Below, piece by piece: positions 1 through 5,923 of a DNA stretch of 7,239 nucleotides; positions within the stretch are counted from its first letter, which is position 1, and every line of letters starts with the position of its first letter. Source of the stretch: Deltaproteobacteria bacterium (GTDB taxonomy: Bacteria; Desulfobacterota; Desulfobaccia; Desulfobaccales; 0-14-0-80-60-11). A program made the translations under genes and the position numbers. The stretch lies in contig JAKAGH010000161.1 in NCBI GenBank assembly GCA_021817645.1, positions 1 to 7,239 on the forward strand, in the 5' to 3' direction. Under the pieces are notes generated by a model. The model had not been told where the DNA came from. It saw nothing but the letters and a program-made list of their open reading frames with translations, and made no database searches.

Positions 1-1
1 G

Positions 2-475
2 GGCGCCTGGCTGTTTTACATCAAAATTAAGCTCATCCTAACCGGGGTGCTCCTGATTTTCCTGGTTATGGCGGTTACTTGGGGCAGAAAAGCCGCGGCG
101 GGCGCCCAGAGACATTTGTCCCTTTACACCCTTTGCTTCCTGGCGGTAATTGGCTTGGGATATTACGGCGGACAACTCGTTCTGAGCGGCACCTGTTCCC
201 CCCCTTCCGAGGTGCCCACCATCGGGGCCAAAATTTACCATACCAATTGCGGAGCCTGCCACCCTTATGGGGGCAACATTCTTAACCCCAGACTGCCCAT
301 TATCGGCTCCCCCCAGTTAGCAAATTTTCCTGCCTTTCTTGCATATAACCGCAACCCCCAGCGAACGGACGGTTCCCAAGCCGTCATGCCCCCATTTCCC
401 GAGAAAAAGATTTCGGGTCAGGAAATGGAGGAACTTTATAACTACATCAACAAGGTACTGGAAAGATTAAGATGA
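2..475 (+). CDS. membrane-anchored monohaem cytochrome c, 5' end outside the window
   Basis: The reading frame is open from base 2 to the TGA at 473-475, so at least 157 C-terminal residues are present and the true start lies upstream. Two hydrophobic segments come first, roughly residues 9-27 and 41-62, and should anchor the protein in the inner membrane. A class I cytochrome c domain follows: the haem-binding motif CGACH (codons 248-262) continues as PYGGN, and AVMPPFP (Met codon 386-388) supplies the probable axial methionine. The last stretch, ISGQEMEELYNYINKVLERL, is the usual C-terminal helix. The haem domain should face the periplasm and carry electrons. The membrane part resembles a small multi-helix haem- or quinone-linked domain of the DUF2231 kind, but that is an impression only. 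A GTG at 47 could serve as a start, yet the frame continues upstream with hydrophobic, protein-like sequence, so I treat the gene as truncated by the window edge. The redox partner cannot be deduced. Confidence 0.85.
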   Translation, partial: GAWLFYIKIKLILTGVLLIFLVMAVTWGRKAAAGAQRHLSLYTLCFLAVIGLGYYGGQLVLSGTCSPPSEVPTIGAKIYHTNCGACHPYGGNILNPRLPIIGSPQLANFPAFLAYNRNPQRTDGSQAVMPPFPEKKISGQEMEELYNYINKVLERLR

Positions 476-668
476 CTATCCGCAAAACAGCGGGGAATAA
501 TGCGCAGTCAACTCTCAAACGAGGGCGAATCCCCGAAATCAGGTGAGAATTTCCCCACAAGTAATCATGAGCCAAAAAGCTGGACTCCGGAATCCGGCAA
601 CAGATGACTACTGACATTTCCATCGGTTGGGGAAAACCCGCAGCCGCAACCATACACGGTTATTAATT

Positions 669-707
669 CTTGCGTCTTTCCTTTGGGCCTCGGCGTCTTT
701 GCGTGAG
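669..707. repeat. degenerate CGCAAAGAC-type low-complexity repeat
   Basis: On the minus strand this reads as CTCACGCAAAGACGCC followed by GAGGCCCAAAGGAAAGACGC, an imperfect run of CGCAAAGAC-like units. Similar CACGCAAAGACGCAAAG runs are, from general experience, common in intergenic DNA of diverse bacteria. It lies immediately downstream of the ribonuclease stop codon, between two convergent genes. No function is implied. The rest of this spacer (476-668) shows no gene and no convincing terminator. Confidence 0.4.
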
Positions 708-714
708 ATGCATC

Positions 715-2703
715 CTACGCCAGTGAGACCTTGATCTGATCCTCCCGGGGCAGCACCCGATCCAGGCGCACCAGGACCAGGTCTCCGGGGTTAAGCTTCA
801 GGGAGGCGGGCGCGGGCAGGAAGACTTCCAGAAGGATATCGGGAAAGAGCAGGCGGTAGCGGTGAGGCAAGGCTTCCAGGACCAGGGCCTCTTTTTTCTG
901 CCCCAGCCGGGAGGCCAGGTATTTCAGCAACCAATAGCGCAGCCGCCGGGTCTTGAGAAGGCCGGCCCGTCTCATGGCCGGTTCGATGATGCTGAGAATC
1001 TGCCCCAGTTCTTCGTGATTATAGGGCAAGGGGGCTGAGCAGAGATGCGCCAGCAGCTGCCGGTGGGTCACCAGGTCCAGGTACCGGCGGATGGGGGAAG
1101 TGGCCAGGGTATATTGCTCCAGTCCCAGGCCCCAATGGGGCTGGGGGGAAAGATCCATGACCACCCGGCTCAAGCGGCGCCGGTCCCGGTAGAGTTCCAG
1201 GAGGCCCTTGGGCTCCTCCCGGTTGATGGGTTCCCGGGGTTCGGGCTGGCTGCGGAAAATCGTGGGCACTTTTTGCACCGCCAGGAACCGGGCCGCCAGC
1301 CAGTTGGCCAGGACCATGGCCTCGGCCACCAGCGAGCGGGCCGGAGTCTCCTGGTCTTCCACGGTTACCTGCATCTCCCCTTGGGAGGTAAAAGCCACCC
1401 ACACCTCGGGCAGCTTCAGCTCATAGCCTCCCCGGGCCAGACGGCGTTCCTTGAGAAGGGTGGTCAACCGGGAAAGGGTGTGAAGCCGCGGGTCCTGGGA
1501 TATAAGCCCGTCCACCTCCTGGTAGGTCAGCCGCTGTTGCACCTTAATCAGGCTGGGACGGATTTCCCAGTCGAGGATCTCCGCTTCCTGGCTGAGGTCG
1601 ATCAGAAAGCTCAAGGCCGGACGTTCCTTTTCGGCCAGGAGGCTAAGGATATCTTCCGAGATCTCCTCCGGGAGCATGGGCAGACGGTGTTCCGGCAGGT
1701 AGATGGAGGTGGCCCGCTCCTGGGCCTCCAGGTCCAGAAGCGTGTGGGGCTGGACCAGAGAGGAGACATCGGCGATATGCACCCCCAGACGCCAGCCTGA
1801 CGCGGTTTCTTCCAGGCTGAGGGCGTCGTCGAAGTCCCGGGTGCGCTCCCCGTCGATGGTCAGGCAGGCCAGAGCCGTTAAGTCCAGGCGCTGGGAGGCA
1901 TAAGGGTCCGGCCCGGGCTGGTGGCCGAGGTTTACGGCCTGGCTCCGGGCTTCCGGGGCGAATTCCCGGGGCACCTCCAGGCGGTGCAGGTCGAGATTTT
2001 CGTCTTCATGGAAGACCCCCAGGCGCACCAGCAGGAGAAAAGGAGCATCCGCCGCAGCGAGGCGGGCCTTCTCCAGATAAGCCTTACCCTGGGCGTAGTC
2101 TGAGTCCTCAGACCCGAATACGGCCATCCGGCGCAACAGCTCCAGCAGATGCGCCTTGCCCTTGGGTTCCGGAGCCTTTTCCCCGTCCCAGACGGCCCGG
2201 AGCCAGGCGGCCGCGGCCTCCATTTCCTCCAGACGTTCCTGTTCACGCTGCCACTGCTCCTTGAGACCCGCCACCGTCTCCGGGGGGTTGGGAACCCAGA
2301 GTTCCTCTCTATATTTGAAGAGGAAGCGATCCTCCAACAAGGCCCGCCCCAGGGCCGCCTCCTGATCCGCGGTGGCCTCCCCGCCAAACCATAGACCGGC
2401 CATCTCCGGGGCAGCCAGGGCCTGGTCCTCCTGGGCCAGTAGCTCCCACAACTCTTCCAGCTGAATTGAGGCTCTCAGGGCTTCCCGGCGGCGCGCGGTT
2501 TCCTCCAGGTGATCCAGCAGCTGCTGGCGGGGGAGTTGGGGGGAAAGGCGGCTGGGGCTGGCATGGAGCACCCGCTTCCTGGCCAGGGTCATCTCCCGGT
2601 TGGTTTGGGCCAGGACGTGTAAGCGTTCCCCTTTCAGCTCCAGGACGATGCCGCAGAGGATGCGCCTCTGGTCGAAGAATTCTACTAAATAACCGGGTTC
2701 CAT
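715..2703 (-). CDS. RNB-domain exoribonuclease (RNase II/RNase R family)
   Basis: Predicted cytoplasmic 3'-to-5' exoribonuclease degrading single-stranded RNA processively. With the ATG at 2703 the product is 662 residues. The RNB catalytic motif is at about residues 282-294 (TIDGERTRDFDDA). Its four metal-binding aspartates, 284, 290, 292 and 293, have the same spacing as Asp201/207/209/210 of E. coli RNase II. Also present are GVHIADVS (about 307-314), SIYLPEHRLPMLPEEIS (about 333-349) and the RNA-positioning motif TSPIRRYLDLVTHRQL (about 535-550). About 270 residues precede the RNB domain. They contain a short beta-rich start and then a charged helical region (about 55-175) rather than obvious paired cold-shock domains. 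The C-terminus is short and at most S1-like. A TTG at 2718 in the same frame could add five residues, and neither start has a clear Shine-Dalgarno sequence; I chose the ATG. The gene is single, divergent from the phosphoesterase gene and convergent with the cytochrome gene. It cannot be assigned confidently to rnb or rnr. Confidence 0.9.
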   Translation of the reverse strand: MEPGYLVEFFDQRRILCGIVLELKGERLHVLAQTNREMTLARKRVLHASPSRLSPQLPRQQLLDHLEETARRREALRASIQLEELWELLAQEDQALAAPEMAGLWFGGEATADQEAALGRALLEDRFLFKYREELWVPNPPETVAGLKEQWQREQERLEEMEAAAAWLRAVWDGEKAPEPKGKAHLLELLRRMAVFGSEDSDYAQGKAYLEKARLAAADAPFLLLVRLGVFHEDENLDLHRLEVPREFAPEARSQAVNLGHQPGPDPYASQRLDLTALACLTIDGERTRDFDDALSLEETASGWRLGVHIADVSSLVQPHTLLDLEAQERATSIYLPEHRLPMLPEEISEDILSLLAEKERPALSFLIDLSQEAEILDWEIRPSLIKVQQRLTYQEVDGLISQDPRLHTLSRLTTLLKERRLARGGYELKLPEVWVAFTSQGEMQVTVEDQETPARSLVAEAMVLANWLAARFLAVQKVPTIFRSQPEPREPINREEPKGLLELYRDRRRLSRVVMDLSPQPHWGLGLEQYTLATSPIRRYLDLVTHRQLLAHLCSAPLPYNHEELGQILSIIEPAMRRAGLLKTRRLRYWLLKYLASRLGQKKEALVLEALPHRYRLLFPDILLEVFLPAPASLKLNPGDLVLVRLDRVLPREDQIKVSLA

Positions 2704-2764
2704 GATAAGGTGGGGCAAACGTAACCAGAATCCCGGGAAATGTCAAGGAAGGCGGGAAAAAGAT

Positions 2765-2927
2765 GGTTTTCTGTTTTCTGTTTTCTGTTAAATTCTTCCA
2801 ATGAGCCCGAATGGTTCATTCCCATGATATAAAAGAATGGGGAAAACAAGGAAGCTTTTCTTTTTAGCGAGAACCAGAAGCTGAATACTGTTTCTTACAG
2901 AAAACAGTAAACAGAAAACAGAAAACC
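2765..2927. repeat. 163-bp element bounded by heptamer-built inverted repeats
   Basis: The left arm, 2765-2790, is GG followed by three tandem TTTTCTG units and TTA. The right arm, 2902-2927, is the reverse complement with 24 of 26 positions matching, and one further CAGAAAA unit sits just outside at 2898-2904. The arms enclose 111 bp of AT-rich DNA. The element fills most of the spacer between two divergent genes. It could be a cruciform or hairpin-forming intergenic repeat, a short tandemly repeated repetitive sequence of the heptameric type, or a small non-autonomous mobile element. I see no target-site duplication, so mobility is not supported by this window alone. Confidence 0.7.
2886..2909. 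repeat. local 8-bp stem hairpin upstream of the phosphoesterase gene
   Basis: TACTGTTT (2886-2893) and AAACAGTA (2902-2909) are perfect reverse complements with an 8-nt loop. The 3' half overlaps the right arm of the larger inverted repeat, so the two pairings are mutually exclusive in one molecule. No T-run follows, so it is not a standard terminator. Its position 28 nt before the phosphoesterase start places it in the probable 5' leader. Confidence 0.4.
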
Positions 2928-2934
2928 GGTTTTC
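2921..2934. promoter_or_regulatory. 14-bp perfect palindrome abutting a start codon
   Basis: GAAAACCGGTTTTC is a perfect 14-bp palindrome ending three bases before the ATG at 2938, exactly where a ribosome binding site should be. No Shine-Dalgarno sequence is visible. Its left half is the end of the heptamer-repeat right arm. It could be a repressor operator, a translation-blocking hairpin, or merely the consequence of GGTTTTC following the repeat arm. An operator role is inference. Confidence 0.35.
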
Positions 2935-2937
2935 AAA

Positions 2938-3681
2938 ATGCGTCTGGCCATCATTTCCGATATCCACAGTAATTTAGAGGCCCTGGAAAGTGTGCTCGCG
3001 GCCATCCGCCGGGAGGAGGTGGATGCCGTCCTCAACCTGGGCGACGTGGTGGGCTATAACGCCAGTCCCAATGAGTGCGTGGAGCTGCTCCAAGGCCAAA
3101 AATTCATTAACCTGGCCGGCAACCATGATCTGGCCCTGTTGGAGCCGGAGCGGGCCCAGAACTTCAATATCATTGCCTATCAGGCCCTGATGTGGTCCCG
3201 GGAGAAAATCCACCCCGGATTGCTGAAATTCCTGGAAGCCATGCCCCTGACCCAGGAGCTGGGGGGGCGTTTTCTGGCCTGCCACGGCACTCCCACCAGC
3301 ACTGACACTTATATTTCCTATCACTTTCAAGGAAAACGCGTCTTCGCCCAGATGAAAAAACAGGGTTCCCTCAAAGTCTGTTTTTTCGGGCATACCCACC
3401 GCCGGGCCTTGTGGTACCGGGATATCCGGGGGACGGTGGCCCTGCGGGAAATCGTCCGGCCGAAACTGAAGTTAGCCCCCGAGGGGGATTACCTGATCAA
3501 TCCCGGCAGCGTGGGCCAGCCCCGGGACGGCAACCCGGAGGCCGCGTACGCCATTTTCGACGGCGAGGATTTTTCCATCCATTTCAAGTCCGTGCCTTAT
3601 GATATTCCCGGGGCCCAGCGCCGCATTTTGGACGCGGGCCTGCCCCCTTTCCTGGCGGAAAGGCTGGCCCAGGGGGTTTGA
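2938..3681 (+). CDS. calcineurin-like metallophosphoesterase (YfcE/MJ0936-type)
   Basis: Predicted cytoplasmic dinuclear-metal phosphoesterase, 247 residues, a normal length for single-domain members. Every metal-binding block is present in order: DIH at 8-10, GDVVGY at 35-40, GNHD at 61-64, CHG at 115-117 and GHTH at 151-154. The conserved NPGSVGQPRDGNP follows at about 188-200. These provide the expected ligands Asp8, His10, Asp36, Asn62, His116, His152 and His154. The substrate is unknown; relatives hydrolyse phosphodiesters or other small phosphoesters, and sequence alone does not decide. The ATG start fits because the DIH motif must lie near the N-terminus, but there is no Shine-Dalgarno sequence: a palindrome and an AG-rich heptamer repeat occupy that position. 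The acetyltransferase gene starts 79 nt after the stop on the same strand, so co-transcription is possible. Confidence 0.9.
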   Translation: MRLAIISDIHSNLEALESVLAAIRREEVDAVLNLGDVVGYNASPNECVELLQGQKFINLAGNHDLALLEPERAQNFNIIAYQALMWSREKIHPGLLKFLEAMPLTQELGGRFLACHGTPTSTDTYISYHFQGKRVFAQMKKQGSLKVCFFGHTHRRALWYRDIRGTVALREIVRPKLKLAPEGDYLINPGSVGQPRDGNPEAAYAIFDGEDFSIHFKSVPYDIPGAQRRILDAGLPPFLAERLAQGV

Positions 3682-3726
3682 AAAGGACAGATCTTTGATC
3701 CGCATACTGACCTGGTCTGGAGGCTG

Positions 3727-3740
3727 ACTGCTAACTGCTA
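3727..3740. repeat. two tandem ACTGCTA heptamers
   Basis: ACTGCTA occurs twice without interruption in the short spacer between the phosphoesterase and acetyltransferase genes. The unit length equals that of the TTTTCTG repeat upstream of the phosphoesterase, though the sequence differs. Two copies could easily be chance. Confidence 0.35.
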
Positions 3741-3749
3741 CATCCTACT

Positions 3750-3756
3750 AGGGGGG
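3750..3756 (+). promoter_or_regulatory. ribosome binding site of the acetyltransferase gene
   Basis: AGGGGGG lies four bases before the ATG at 3761. It is a strong purine-rich Shine-Dalgarno match, though the spacing is on the short side. It supports that start codon. Confidence 0.6.
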
Positions 3757-3760
3757 CAAG

Positions 3761-4324
3761 ATGGCGCCTTATTCCAAAGAAGGGGTGCTCAAAGACGGCA
3801 CCCGGGTGATTCTACGGCCCATGGTGCAAGAGGACCGGGAAAAGATGCTGGCTTTCTTCCAGGGCCTCGATGAAAAAGACCTCCTCTTTCTGCGCAGCGA
3901 TGTGCGGAACCCGGCGGTGATCGATCATTGGGTGAACCATATCGATTCTTCCCGGGTTTTTCCCTTGCTGGCCGAAGCCCAGGGGCGCATTGTGGGGGAC
4001 GCCACTTTACACATGCGCAAAGTGGGGTGGAAACGCCATCTGGGAAATGTGCGGGTGGTGGTGGCCAAAGATTATCAGAATAAGGGTCTGGGCAGCCTTC
4101 TCATCAACGAACTGGTGGAACTGGCGGGGGAATTCGGCCTGGAAAAGCTGATCGCGGAGATCCACCTGCAAGCCCAAGGCGCCCTAAAGGTCTTCAAACG
4201 CGCCGGGTTCTCGGTGAAGGCGGTCTTTGAAGACCTGGTCAAAGACCTAAACGGCCACAACAGCGACTTGATCGTCATGGTCTGCGACGTCCAGGGCCGG
4301 GACCGCCTCGCCCCGAAGTCCTGA
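3761..4324 (+). CDS. GNAT family N-acetyltransferase
   Basis: Predicted cytoplasmic acetyl-CoA-dependent acetyltransferase of 187 residues, typical for a single GNAT fold. The N-terminal strand VILRPMVQEDREKMLAFF (about 16-33) matches the usual GNAT opening. The acetyl-CoA pyrophosphate-binding motif A is VRVVVAKDYQNKGLGSLLIN (97-116), with QNKGLG (106-111) as the Q/RxxGxG/A loop. The conserved helix-turn ALKVFKRAGF (141-150) corresponds to motif B. The overall look is closest to the GNAT domain found alone or fused in Pat/YfiQ-type protein acetyltransferases, but the acceptor substrate cannot be read from sequence. A good ribosome binding site precedes the ATG. The gene sits between the phosphoesterase and the prepilin peptidase on the same strand, 203 nt before the latter, with no obvious functional link to either. 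Confidence 0.88.
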   Translation: MAPYSKEGVLKDGTRVILRPMVQEDREKMLAFFQGLDEKDLLFLRSDVRNPAVIDHWVNHIDSSRVFPLLAEAQGRIVGDATLHMRKVGWKRHLGNVRVVVAKDYQNKGLGSLLINELVELAGEFGLEKLIAEIHLQAQGALKVFKRAGFSVKAVFEDLVKDLNGHNSDLIVMVCDVQGRDRLAPKS

Positions 4325-4516
4325 GCCAAGCCTCTTTGCCTCACCTCCCTTGCCGGTAGATCCGTGGCCTTGGCGGCAGAGACCCACCTGACCGCCAGGG
4401 TCCGGGACCGGCAGCCGTCAATCAAGAAGAATCCGGAAATGCCGATAAGTTGTCCAGTATGGTGGCCGCCTCACCCGCGTCAAAATCCCGTCTGGGGTCT
4501 GCCACTCGCTTCTTCT

Positions 4517-4521
4517 GGAGG
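4517..4521 (+). promoter_or_regulatory. ribosome binding site that fixes the prepilin peptidase start
   Basis: GGAGG lies six bases upstream of the GTG at 4528. The frame is open further upstream to a TTG at 4450 and an ATG at 4459, but neither has a comparable site. The additional residues would be a non-conserved, Ser/Ala/Arg-rich stretch, so the GTG is preferred. Confidence 0.7.
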
Positions 4522-4527
4522 TTTTGC

Positions 4528-5079
4528 GTGACCTTTACCGATTTTGTCCATTGGCTGGGCCGGAATAATTCTTTGCTGCTGCCGCTGTTGCTCTCCATCT
4601 GGATGGCCTGGGGGGATATCAGGACGCAGCGCATTCCCAACTATCTGACCTTGGGGACCGCCATGGCCGGCTTGGGCTTTCAGCTGGGTTTTCACGGCTG
4701 GGGCGGACTCTGGTCCGGATTCCTGGGTCTGGCTCTGGGTTTCGGCCTCCTGATCCTGCCTTATCTGCTGCAGGGTATGGGTGCGGGCGACGTCAAAGCC
4801 TTGGCTTCCCTGGGGGCCTGGCTGGGTCCGCAAAACACCTTTTTTCTGTTCGTTTACATGGGTATCTGCGGGGGCCTTTTAATCCTTCTGGTCCTGGGAT
4901 GGCGCGGGCTCTTGTGGTCGCAGCTGCAACGGGGCTGGATTTACCTGAATAGACTGTGGGGCCGCTACCTCCCCAATCTGGAGACCCCCGGAGAGCATCT
5001 TCCCAAACAGAAAATTCCTTATGCAACCGCCATGGCTCTGGGCATGGCGGTGCTTTATTGGCACGGCTGGAAGTATTAA
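4528..5079 (+). CDS. cpaA: CpaA/TadV-type prepilin peptidase (type IV leader peptidase family)
   Basis: Inner-membrane aspartic peptidase that cleaves the leader from Flp-type prepilins for Tad pilus assembly. From the GTG at 4528 the protein has 183 residues. Several hydrophobic segments are visible (about 14-28, 38-55, 62-83, 104-124, 165-177). Both catalytic aspartates are there: Asp30 in DIRTQRIPN just after the first membrane segment, and Asp88 in GMGAGDVK. The C-terminal KIPYATAMALG is also typical of the family. The N-terminal cytoplasmic methyltransferase domain with its zinc cysteines, found in PilD/GspO, is absent. The short architecture therefore matches CpaA/TadV. The presence of a CpaC-like secretin gene downstream supports the Tad assignment, although 844 bp separate them. 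A longer 209-residue reading from TTG 4450 is possible but less likely. Confidence 0.88.
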   Translation: MTFTDFVHWLGRNNSLLLPLLLSIWMAWGDIRTQRIPNYLTLGTAMAGLGFQLGFHGWGGLWSGFLGLALGFGLLILPYLLQGMGAGDVKALASLGAWLGPQNTFFLFVYMGICGGLLILLVLGWRGLLWSQLQRGWIYLNRLWGRYLPNLETPGEHLPKQKIPYATAMALGMAVLYWHGWKY

Positions 5080-5572
5080 AAAGTGTCGGAAATCTGACTA
5101 GGGTCAATTTTCTTGACAATTTTCTGGCTAGGTCCAGCCCCAAATTAAAATCCGGGAGATCAGCAGTCAGCCCTATGTTCAGCCGTTGAGGCACTAAAAA
5201 TCTATCTCTCACCGGGATAGGAACCAATTCCCCGCCGCCCCGGCCCTTTGGCTCGAATCTTGTATAACCCTCAAGTCGGATAGAAATATCTTCATCGGGA
5301 TTCTCTAATTTTATAATTTATTGAATTTATTATTGATTATAAAACCGGCCGCCCCCGGGTAAGAGATAGCAGGTAAGACCACCACCATCACCAATATTGA
5401 TGGATGCTATTATGATCCGGAAAAGCAAGACCACATCAGGTCCTGGGCCAGGCGGCGATCAACGCCGGCACGCGGTCAGAACCGGCAGGCAAACAACTTC
5501 TTCGTTCTTGCATCAAGCGCGCGCCGTATCAGGGAACCATTGCTGCAGAATTTATGCTTGCCCTAATTTATG

Positions 5573-5821
5573 TCATTTCTTCCCAAATAAAGGAGAATAT
5601 CCCCAGCCGACTGTCATTTTTAAGCCCACTATTCGGAGCGGGGCTCTCAATTTATCGTCTCTTGTCTCATCCAGACAGGGGATCAAAAGAAAGGACGATA
5701 TGCCAATAGAGGAACCCGTCATCACGGAATGGCATCTTGGCAACTGTCGTCTGATTTCTAAAATTGAGAATAAAAATATCAAAGCTGGTTTAAACAATTT
5801 TAATTGGGATTGATTAATCAT
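5573..5821 (-). CDS. doubtful 82-residue hypothetical protein
   Basis: I do not recognise this protein. The ATG at 5821 is preceded on the minus strand by AAGGGA at plausible spacing (5828-5833), which is the main reason to list it. The product has one short hydrophobic stretch, LFKPALIFLFSILEI (about 9-23), then a mixed, low-conservation-looking sequence. The frame overlaps a plus-strand frame that is equally unconvincing, and the start region overlaps the -35 box assigned to the secretin promoter. It is probably chance, or a remnant of a decayed gene. Confidence 0.18.
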   Translation of the reverse strand: MINQSQLKLFKPALIFLFSILEIRRQLPRCHSVMTGSSIGISSFLLIPCLDETRDDKLRAPLRIVGLKMTVGWGYSPLFGKK

Positions 5822-5851
5822 TTGACATCCCTTGATTACTAAAATTAAAAT
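5822..5851 (+). promoter_or_regulatory. sigma70-like promoter for the secretin gene
   Basis: A perfect -35 box TTGACA (5822-5827) is followed after 18 bp by TAAAAT (5846-5851), five of six matches to TATAAT. The surrounding DNA is AT-rich. Transcription would begin near 5858, leaving a leader of about 65 nt before the ATG at 5924. This suggests the cpaC segment can be transcribed independently of cpaA. Confidence 0.55.
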
Positions 5852-5909
5852 GGCAAGAGATTTTTTAAAGTTGTTTTCCAGAAAAACCGAAACGTCTAGA
5901 AATAAATTT

Positions 5910-5914
5910 GAGGT
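5910..5914 (+). promoter_or_regulatory. ribosome binding site of the secretin gene
   Basis: GAGGT lies nine bases before the ATG at 5924. Another ATG at 5916 is only two bases from this site and opens just three codons, so 5924 is the start. Confidence 0.6.
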
Positions 5915-5923
5915 AATGCCAAG

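Larger units (their letters stand above)
5080..5923. other. AT-rich gap without a convincing gene between cpaA and cpaC
   Basis: By hand count 5101-5880 is about 44% GC, against about 55-60% in the flanking genes, and 5281-5340 has only 11 G/C in 60. No CpaB-like protein (N-terminal membrane anchor plus SAF domain) and no Flp pilin (short, with a glutamate-containing hydrophobic segment) is found in any frame. What it holds: a 12-bp-period direct repeat of CAATTTTCT (5105-5113 and 5117-5125), a small hairpin CCATCA/TGATGG (5385-5403), a weak plus-strand frame at 5397-5813 ending in a possible 37-residue small frame (5700-5813), an overlapping minus-strand frame (5573-5821), and a promoter at 5822-5851. 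It may be regulatory DNA plus decayed sequence. Confidence 0.6.

Noticed and set aside
491..556. CGGGG/CCCCG and GGGGAA/TTCCCC pairings between the convergent genes
   Set aside because: The loops are tens of bases long, the pairings compete with each other, and no T-run follows on either strand.
1045..1800. Long plus-strand frame of 251 codons opposite the ribonuclease gene
   Set aside because: It lies entirely inside the RNB gene on the other strand. It is rich in Gly, Pro, Gln and His as expected for the complement of a GC-rich gene, and has no recognisable motif.
2309..2746. Minus-strand frame of 145 codons at the 5' end of the ribonuclease gene
   Set aside because: It is a frame shadow, with Pro/Gly-rich low-complexity translation and no motif.
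4368..4400. Nine-pair hairpin CCTTGGCGG/CCGCCAGGG after the acetyltransferase gene
   Set aside because: It could slow transcription, but the loop is 15 nt, one pair is G-U and no T-run follows, so I do not call a terminator.
5103..5125. GTCAA/TTGAC hairpin followed by AATTTTCT after cpaA
   Set aside because: The stem is only five pairs and AT-rich, too weak for an intrinsic terminator. It is part of a 12-bp-period repeat.
5361..5560. A second plus-strand reading containing GKTTTITNIDGCYYDP, which looks P-loop-like at first glance
   Set aside because: There is a stop just upstream, no start codon, and about 60 residues before the next stop. There is no further nucleotide-binding motif.
5397..5813. 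Plus-strand 138-codon frame in the Tad gap
   Set aside because: It starts at TTG or ATG with no ribosome binding site. The translation has no family resemblance and an odd mixture of Cys, His, Arg and Ser. Only its last 37 codons have a possible independent start.
5080..5923. Possible cyclic-di-GMP riboswitch upstream of the secretin gene
   Set aside because: I looked for the GEMM conserved blocks (GCAAACC and the tetraloop receptor region) and found only an isolated GGCAAACA near 5488 without the partner stems.
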